27,607 nucleotides of DNA. Origin: Alphaproteobacteria bacterium UBA6347 (GTDB lineage: Bacteria > Pseudomonadota > Alphaproteobacteria > CAAGCB01 > CAG-977). The DNA is taken from contig DJRZ01000012.1 of the NCBI GenBank assembly GCA_002440235.1, forward strand, positions 1 through 27,607, read 5' to 3'. Positions 23,313-27,607 of this stretch are shown in pieces. How positions within the stretch are numbered: position 1 is the stretch's first letter; every line of letters begins with the position of its first letter. A model generated the notes under the pieces. The model was not told where the DNA came from. It made no database searches and was given only the letters and a program-made list of their open reading frames with translations. The translations under genes and the position numbers were made by a program.

Positions 23313-24488
23313 ATGAATTTTCTTTACTTTTCACCGAATTTTCCGACCTACGGGTGGAAATTCTGCCGTTATTTGAAAGAAGACGGCGTCAACGTCTTGG
23401 GAATCGGCGATTCCGATTACGATTCCCTGCAACCCGAATTAAAGGACGCGCTGACCGAATACTACCGCGTCGACAATTTGCAGGACTACGATCAAGTCTA
23501 CCGCGCGACGGCGTGCCTGATCCACCACCACGGCAAAATCGACAGCATTCGATCCAACAACGAATTTTGGCTGATCACCGAAGCGAAACTGCGCACCGAC
23601 TTTAACATCGACGGCATCAAATACCCCGAAATCATGGATCACAAACAAAAATCCAGAATGAAAGCCTTTTTCAAAAAGGCGGGGGTCGACTGCGCCGAAT
23701 ACTGCCTGCCCGCGACGTTCGCGGACGGTAAAACCTTTACGGACAAGCACGGGTTTCCCGTCGTCGTCAAACCCGACGACGGCGTCGGCGCGTGCGACAC
23801 CTACACCCTGCGCAACGAAAGCGAAATGGCTGACTTTTTCGCGCAAAAGCCCGATGTGCAGTATATTATGGAAACGTTCATCGACGGACACGTCGAAACG
23901 TTCGACGGCATCACCGACCGCAACGGCGACATCGTTTTCTGCGCCAGCCAGATTTATCACCAGTCCCTGATGGACACGGTCGTGAACGACGACTGCATCA
24001 TGTACCACACCGAACCCGAAATGGCGGCGGACATTCGCAAAGCCGGCACGGCGATCGTCAAGGCCTACGGCATCAAGGACACGTTTTTCCATTTCGAATT
24101 TTTCCGCACGACGGACAAAAAGACCGGCAAAACCAAAGTCATGGCTTTGGAAGTCAACATGCGTCCGCCCGGCGGCATGATCACAGAACTGTACGAAGCG
24201 TCCCACGACGTCAACATTTACAAAGTCTGGGCGGACACGCTGATCAAGGGCAAGCCCGAAGGCGACATGTCGCAAAAACGCTTCGCCGCTTTCGCCAGCC
24301 GCAAACACCGCTTCAACTACTTGTACACGCACGAGGCGATTTTGTCGAAATACGGCGACCACATCATGGAACACATGCCGATCGAAGGCATCACCGCGCG
24401 GGCGATGGGCGATTACGTCTATTTGCTGTACGCCGACACGTTGGACGAAATCAACGAAATCATCGACGCGATCAACGCGCGCGTGTAA
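23313..24488 (+). CDS. ATP-grasp carboxylate-amine ligase-like enzyme
   Basis: This 391-residue protein has an ATP-grasp fold, which joins a carboxylate to an amine or thiol through an acyl-phosphate. The N-terminal Rossmann-like domain (about 1-100) opens MNFLYFSPNFPTYGWKFCRY. The central ATP-binding region contains GFPVVVKPDDGVGA with its lysine, and ETFIDGHVETFDG. The C-terminal metal-binding motif is EVNMRPPGGMITE (Glu and Asn of ExNxR). It resembles biotin-carboxylase and carbamoyl-phosphate-synthase-type ligases, but has no biotin or acyl-carrier partner here. The gene downstream, an esterase-like hydrolase, starts 11 bases after its stop. Substrate unknown. Confidence 0.85.
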   Translation: MNFLYFSPNFPTYGWKFCRYLKEDGVNVLGIGDSDYDSLQPELKDALTEYYRVDNLQDYDQVYRATACLIHHHGKIDSIRSNNEFWLITEAKLRTDFNIDGIKYPEIMDHKQKSRMKAFFKKAGVDCAEYCLPATFADGKTFTDKHGFPVVVKPDDGVGACDTYTLRNESEMADFFAQKPDVQYIMETFIDGHVETFDGITDRNGDIVFCASQIYHQSLMDTVVNDDCIMYHTEPEMAADIRKAGTAIVKAYGIKDTFFHFEFFRTTDKKTGKTKVMALEVNMRPPGGMITELYEASHDVNIYKVWADTLIKGKPEGDMSQKRFAAFASRKHRFNYLYTHEAILSKYGDHIMEHMPIEGITARAMGDYVYLLYADTLDEINEIIDAINARV

Positions 24489-24499
24489 AGGGACTTTGC

Positions 24500-25252
24500 A
24501 TGAAAGAAGAATATTTCAAAGAATACTCCTTTTGCCTCGACCGCGACATGGAATTCAAAGTCTACGGTCACGCGGGAAAGCCGGTGCTGGTTTTTCCCCC
24601 CGGTTGCGGTCGGTTTTGGCATTACGAACACCACGGCATGGTGAACGTTTGCGCCCCCTATATCGACGACGGGCGGATTCAGCTGTTCTGCATCGACGGC
24701 ATCGACTGGGAAAGCTGGGAAAACAAGGGCGGCAATCCCTATGACAATATGCAGATGCAGGAACGCTACTTCAACTATACGGTTGAAGAGTTCGTTCCGC
24801 GGATCAAGGAAATCAGCCGCGACGCCAACGGCGGGAAAGAGATCGGCATTCTGGCGACGGGGTGTTCCATGGGCGCGACGCACAGCGCGAACACTTTTTT
24901 CCGCCGCCCCGATCTGATCGATTCGGTCATCGCGCTCAGCGGACTGTATTCGTCCAAATATTTTCTGGGCGATTACATGGACGACACGGTCTATCACAAC
25001 TGCCCGATCTATTTCCTGCCCGACGTGACGGACGAGGATTACCTGAACCGAATGCGCCGCGCGCGGCTGGTGTTCTGCGTCGGTCAGGGCGCGTGGGAGG
25101 ATCCGATGATTGAAGACACTCTGCGCCTGAAACAAATTCTGGAGGAAAAACACATTCCGGCGTTTGTCGACGTGTGGGGCAAGGACGTCAACCACGATTG
25201 GGACTGGTGGCAAAAACAGCTGCCCTATTTTCTGGACAAAGTGCTGGATTAG
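24500..25252 (+). CDS. Esterase-like alpha/beta-hydrolase
   Basis: The 250-residue protein resembles the esterase/PHB-depolymerase-like hydrolases (COG4947 type). The nucleophile elbow is G121-C-S123-M-G125, inside GILATGCSMGATHS. The catalytic histidine is probably H232 in VNHDWDWWQKQLPYFL, and an acidic residue near 202 (EDPMIEDT) could complete the triad. PVLVFPPGCGRFWHYE suggests the oxyanion loop. No signal peptide, so cytoplasmic. The ATG follows the ATP-grasp stop by 11 bases with AAGGGA as ribosome site, pointing to a two-gene unit in which one enzyme makes and the other cleaves or transfers an acyl or amide bond; this is inference. Confidence 0.82.
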   Translation: MKEEYFKEYSFCLDRDMEFKVYGHAGKPVLVFPPGCGRFWHYEHHGMVNVCAPYIDDGRIQLFCIDGIDWESWENKGGNPYDNMQMQERYFNYTVEEFVPRIKEISRDANGGKEIGILATGCSMGATHSANTFFRRPDLIDSVIALSGLYSSKYFLGDYMDDTVYHNCPIYFLPDVTDEDYLNRMRRARLVFCVGQGAWEDPMIEDTLRLKQILEEKHIPAFVDVWGKDVNHDWDWWQKQLPYFLDKVLD

Positions 25253-25260
25253 AAAAATCG

Positions 25261-25292
25261 AAACCCGCCCGAAATCAACCGGACGGGTTTTT
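25261..25292. terminator. Bidirectional terminator
   Basis: AAACCCGCCCG and CGGACGGGTTT pair with one mismatch around AAATCAAC, with T5 on the plus side and T-rich sequence on the minus side. It sits between the convergent esterase and aminomutase genes. Confidence 0.8.
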
Positions 25293-25294
25293 CT

Positions 25295-26410
25295 TTATTT
25301 TTCGACGGGATCGGGATAACGCCAGATCTCGCCCTGAAAGTTTTTCAGTAGCAAAAAGTCGCCGTCGCGCCCGACGCACCGCTGATCCTGCATGATGATC
25401 TTGCCGCCGCCGCCCGGAATGTCGATGGCGTAGGTCGGCACAGCGTATCCCGACGTATAGCCGCGCAGGTCGTTGATCAGCTCCAGCCCTTTGGCGACCG
25501 GAACGCGGAAATGCATCGATCCCGCTATCGGGTCGCATTGAAACAGGTAATACGGACGCACGCGGACTTTCAATAATCCGTGCATCAGCCGTTTCAGCGT
25601 GTCCGCGTCGTCGTTCACGCCTTTGAGCAAAACGGTCTGCGATCCCATCGGCAGACCGGCGTCGGCGACGCGTTCGCACGCCCGGTTCGTTTCCGGCGTC
25701 AGTTCGTCGGGGTGCGTGAAGTGCAGGCTGAAATAAACGGGATTGTACTTGCGAATCATCTTCACCAGCTTCGGCGTGATTCGCATCGGCAGAACGACGG
25801 GGACTTTCGATCCGATTCGAATCATTTCGACATGCTTGATCGCCCGCAGACGCGCCAGCAAATATTCCAGCACCTCGTCGCTCATCGTCAACGGGTCGCC
25901 GCCGGACACCAGAACGTCGCGGACTTCGGAATGCGATTCGATGTAGGCGAACGCCCGTTCCCAACGTTCCCGCATCGGCAAGCCGCCCCGCGACGGACGC
26001 CCGACCAGACGGGAACGCGTGCAATAGCGGCAGTACGCGGAACAATACTGCATCGTTAAAAACAGCACGCGGTCGGGATAGCGATGCACCAGCCCCGGCG
26101 CGACCATGCACGGTTCTTCGCCCAGCGGATCGGGCGTTTCGCCGACGCCGACCAATTTTTCGGCGGCGGACGGCAGCATTGTTTTGCGCAACGGCGAATC
26201 CGCCAGCAGTGAAGCGTAATACGGCGTCACCGCGACGGGGAAAGCCCCCTTTTCCGTCATCAGCTTTTTTTCCTCGTCGCTCAGCGGCAGGACGCGCCCG
26301 ATTTGATCAACCGTCGTCAGCCGGTTTTTCAACTGCCAGCGCCAATCGTTCCAATCGGTCGCGGAAACGTCCGGAAAATATTTTTTTCGAAACAAGCCGG
26401 ATTTTGTCAT
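25295..26410 (-). CDS. Lysine 2,3-aminomutase-type radical SAM enzyme (KamA family)
   Basis: Radical SAM, PLP-dependent aminomutase of 371 residues. The iron-sulphur motif is C123-SAY-C127-RY-C130. The PLP lysine is K337 in IPGGGGK. D293 in FQCDP and D330 in AIDIPGG match the two aspartates that bind the lysine side chain in Clostridium lysine 2,3-aminomutase, which argues for L-lysine to beta-lysine activity rather than EpmB. The protein stops soon after, at PDPVEK, so it lacks the cysteine-rich zinc-binding tail of the clostridial enzyme (416 residues). The ATG has AAAGGGG upstream; an in-frame TTG precedes it. No beta-lysine acetyltransferase or lysine degradation gene is adjacent. Confidence 0.88.
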   Translation of the reverse strand: MTKSGLFRKKYFPDVSATDWNDWRWQLKNRLTTVDQIGRVLPLSDEEKKLMTEKGAFPVAVTPYYASLLADSPLRKTMLPSAAEKLVGVGETPDPLGEEPCMVAPGLVHRYPDRVLFLTMQYCSAYCRYCTRSRLVGRPSRGGLPMRERWERAFAYIESHSEVRDVLVSGGDPLTMSDEVLEYLLARLRAIKHVEMIRIGSKVPVVLPMRITPKLVKMIRKYNPVYFSLHFTHPDELTPETNRACERVADAGLPMGSQTVLLKGVNDDADTLKRLMHGLLKVRVRPYYLFQCDPIAGSMHFRVPVAKGLELINDLRGYTSGYAVPTYAIDIPGGGGKIIMQDQRCVGRDGDFLLLKNFQGEIWRYPDPVEK

Positions 26411-26425
26411 CAAATCCCCTTTCTA

Positions 26426-26448
26426 AAAACGAATCGTTTTGATATGAT
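26426..26448 (+). promoter_or_regulatory. Dyad and -10-like element in the divergent gap
   Basis: AAAACGA-A-TCGTTTT (26426-26440) is a perfect dyad between the aminomutase and the small exported protein gene, next to TATGAT (26443-26448). It could be an operator over a promoter; no strong -35 is seen. Confidence 0.3.
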
Positions 26449-26480
26449 TTAATAGATTGAATAGCCCAAAGAGGTTGAAA

Positions 26481-26750
26481 ATGAAAAAGATTTTTTTGCT
26501 GACGGCTTTGACGACCGCATTTTCGACAGTTTCCGCGCCCGCCGCGACGATTAAAAACACGGACGCCGCGCCGTACACTTTGGACGTTACGCAACAGGAC
26601 GGCACGGCGTTCCGCGTCGTCATCGAACCGAACGGTACGATCGTCGACCTGTGCGCCGACTGCACGGTCGAAGTCGTCGATTTCAGTCTGCGCGACATCG
26701 GTTCGGAACAAAATCTGACGATACGCGACGGCGTTATCGGCGGAAAATAG
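26481..26750 (+). CDS. Small exported protein of unknown function
   Basis: The 89-residue product starts with a clear Sec signal peptide (KKIFLLTALTTAFSTVSAPAA, with cleavage after APAA). The mature part, of about 67 residues, is beta-rich (TIKNTDAAPYTLDVTQQDGT, then FRVVIEPNGTIVDL) with a CADC pair in its middle that could form a disulphide or bind metal. I do not recognise a family. The ATG is chosen for the signal peptide and the AGAGG seven bases upstream; the open frame itself begins earlier at 26457. It precedes the prepilin gene by 126 bases on the same strand, so a shared role at the cell surface is possible but unproven. Confidence 0.65.
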   Translation: MKKIFLLTALTTAFSTVSAPAATIKNTDAAPYTLDVTQQDGTAFRVVIEPNGTIVDLCADCTVEVVDFSLRDIGSEQNLTIRDGVIGGK

Positions 26751-26754
26751 CCCC

Positions 26755-26778
26755 GATATATGACTTTCTTCATATATC
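26755..26778 (+). other. AT-rich hairpin between the exported protein and prepilin genes
   Basis: GATATATGA (26755-26763) and TCATATATC (26770-26778) are perfect 9-bp inverted repeats with a six-base loop, followed by ATATATAT. No T-run follows. It may be a weak transcription end or an operator upstream of the prepilin gene. Confidence 0.45.
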
Positions 26779-26876
26779 ATATATATCCGACGGCAAATTC
26801 TATGAATAATTGCAGAATTGTTTAATCTGCGTTTCGGGCATAACCTGAAATTATAGATTAACAAAGGAGAACTGCA

Positions 26877-27452
26877 ATGAAACACATTCATTCCAACGAA
26901 TCCGGCCGTTCAATGGTCGAAATGCTGGGCGTTCTGGCGATCGTCGGCGTTCTGTCCGTCGGTGGTATCGCCGGCTACTCTCAGGCTATGTCCAAATTCA
27001 AAGTGACGAAGGCGATGGACCAGGTCCAAACCATCATCACCAACATGCGCACCCTGTACGCGTCTTCCCGTACGTATTCCGCGCTGAACGCCCAGACGGC
27101 GAACAGCGTCGGCATTCTGACGACGGAAACCTACACGGGTTCCGGTTCCAAAGGCATCAACCCGTTTGGCGGCGACATCATTTTCGGTCTGGGAACGTCG
27201 TTCGGCACGAACCGTTCGTTCACGATCGAATACACCAACCTGACCCCCGAAGCGTGCGTCAAGATCGCGACCGCCGACTGGGGCGCGGACGAATCTTCGG
27301 GCTTGGGTTCCATGTCGATTAACAGCGTTCAGCACCGCTGGCCTTCCAACAAAGGCTCAGCTCAGAAAGAATTGCCCATCAGCGTCGCCGACGCCGTTTC
27401 CGAATGCGGTGCCACTTCCGCTTCCGGTAAAGTCAAATGGGAATATCGTTAA
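26877..27452 (+). CDS. Type IV-like prepilin
   Basis: The 191-residue protein has a short charged leader and a prepilin peptidase site after G10. Mature residues begin RSMVE, with glutamate at +5, followed by the hydrophobic helix MLGVLAIVGVLSVGGIAGYS. The C-terminal half has a cysteine pair, C127 (TPEACVKIA) and C177 (SECGAT), which could close the D-region loop as in PilS/TcpA-type (type IVb) pilins. AAAGGAG lies six bases before the ATG, indicating high translation, and a strong terminator follows, so it is a single-gene transcript. No assembly ATPase, prepilin peptidase or secretin is in the window. Confidence 0.85.
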   Translation: MKHIHSNESGRSMVEMLGVLAIVGVLSVGGIAGYSQAMSKFKVTKAMDQVQTIITNMRTLYASSRTYSALNAQTANSVGILTTETYTGSGSKGINPFGGDIIFGLGTSFGTNRSFTIEYTNLTPEACVKIATADWGADESSGLGSMSINSVQHRWPSNKGSAQKELPISVADAVSECGATSASGKVKWEYR

Positions 27453-27470
27453 TCGGTTTTTCCGAATTGC

Positions 27471-27505
27471 AAAAGAACCGACGGATTTTCCGCCGGTTCT
27501 TTTTT
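27471..27505 (+). terminator. Terminator of the prepilin gene
   Basis: AAAAGAACCGACGG and CCGCCGGTTCTTTT pair with one mismatch around ATTTT, followed by a continuous T tract. Strong intrinsic terminator 18 bases after the stop codon. Confidence 0.92.
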
Positions 27506-27541
27506 GTATGCTTTTTCCTCTTTGCGGTTTCGATAGAGTTG

Positions 27542-27585
27542 AATCGCAACTGCGAGCCCCGACAGGGGCGCGGCAGTCCATTGGC
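27542..27585 (-). repeat. Palindromic intergenic element, copy 4 (cut by window edge)
   Basis: On the minus strand this reads CCAATGGACTGCCGC, the hairpin GCCCC-TGTC-GGGGC, then TCGCAGTTGCGATT, matching the right half of the copies near 21.5 kb in opposite orientation. The hairpin arms are again different but complementary. Confidence 0.7.
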
Positions 27586-27607
27586 GGCGGCGGCAATACA
27601 AACCACT

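Noticed and set aside
26792..26813. Sigma-54 promoter before the prepilin gene
   Set aside because: The GG and GC dinucleotides are 18 bases apart instead of the required spacing of ten intervening bases.

Overview
The window looks like a chromosomal segment of a flagellated alphaproteobacterium. The evidence is the divergent fliX / flgI flagellar locus, a mitofilin (Mic60)-hemY pair next to tsaD, a DksA that has lost most zinc-finger cysteines, and a maf-rng-yacG cluster, all alphaproteobacterial arrangements. The GAGG-type prepilin (GRSMVEMLGVLAIVG) and the palindromic intergenic repeats remind me of uncultured host-associated Alphaproteobacteria, but that finer placement is inference. Coding is dense and GC-rich, with short AT-rich intergenic gaps.

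Layout. 1-2.7 kb, minus strand: mic60 followed by hemY, ending in a terminator. 2.7-8.7 kb, plus strand: tsaD and gpsA, then a YidE/AspT-type transporter, the fluoride channel fluC, an APH-fold phosphotransferase and a HAD phosphatase. 8.7-11.4 kb, minus strand: tRNA-Phe, yacG, an RNase E/G, maf and dksA. 11.5-18.6 kb: fliX on the minus strand, diverging from a plus-strand operon flgI - rod-binding protein (FlgJ-N/CheL type) - flgN-like chaperone - flgK - flgL. A near-consensus sigma-54 promoter lies 50 bases before flgI. 18.7-21.3 kb, minus strand: pssA, psd and a LysM envelope protein. 21.3-22.0 kb: tRNA-Pro and a non-coding stretch of palindromic repeats. 22.0-25.3 kb: marC (minus), a nitroreductase, and an ATP-grasp ligase paired with an alpha/beta-hydrolase (plus). 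25.3-27.6 kb: a lysine 2,3-aminomutase-type radical SAM enzyme (minus), a small exported protein, a type IV-like prepilin, and another copy of the palindromic repeat at the right edge.

Genes that work together: psd and pssA make phosphatidylethanolamine. The flagellar genes supply the P-ring, rod and hook-filament junction, and FliX is the expected assembly checkpoint regulator. Mic60 and HemY are inner-membrane proteins conserved as a pair. The most unusual items are a FlgL more than twice the usual length, carrying about five tandem copies of a beta-rich module; intergenic repeats whose hairpin arms covary between copies; a 122-bp imperfect palindrome covering the end of marC; the ATP-grasp/esterase pair; and the absence of hemC-hemD from their usual place between tsaD and mic60.
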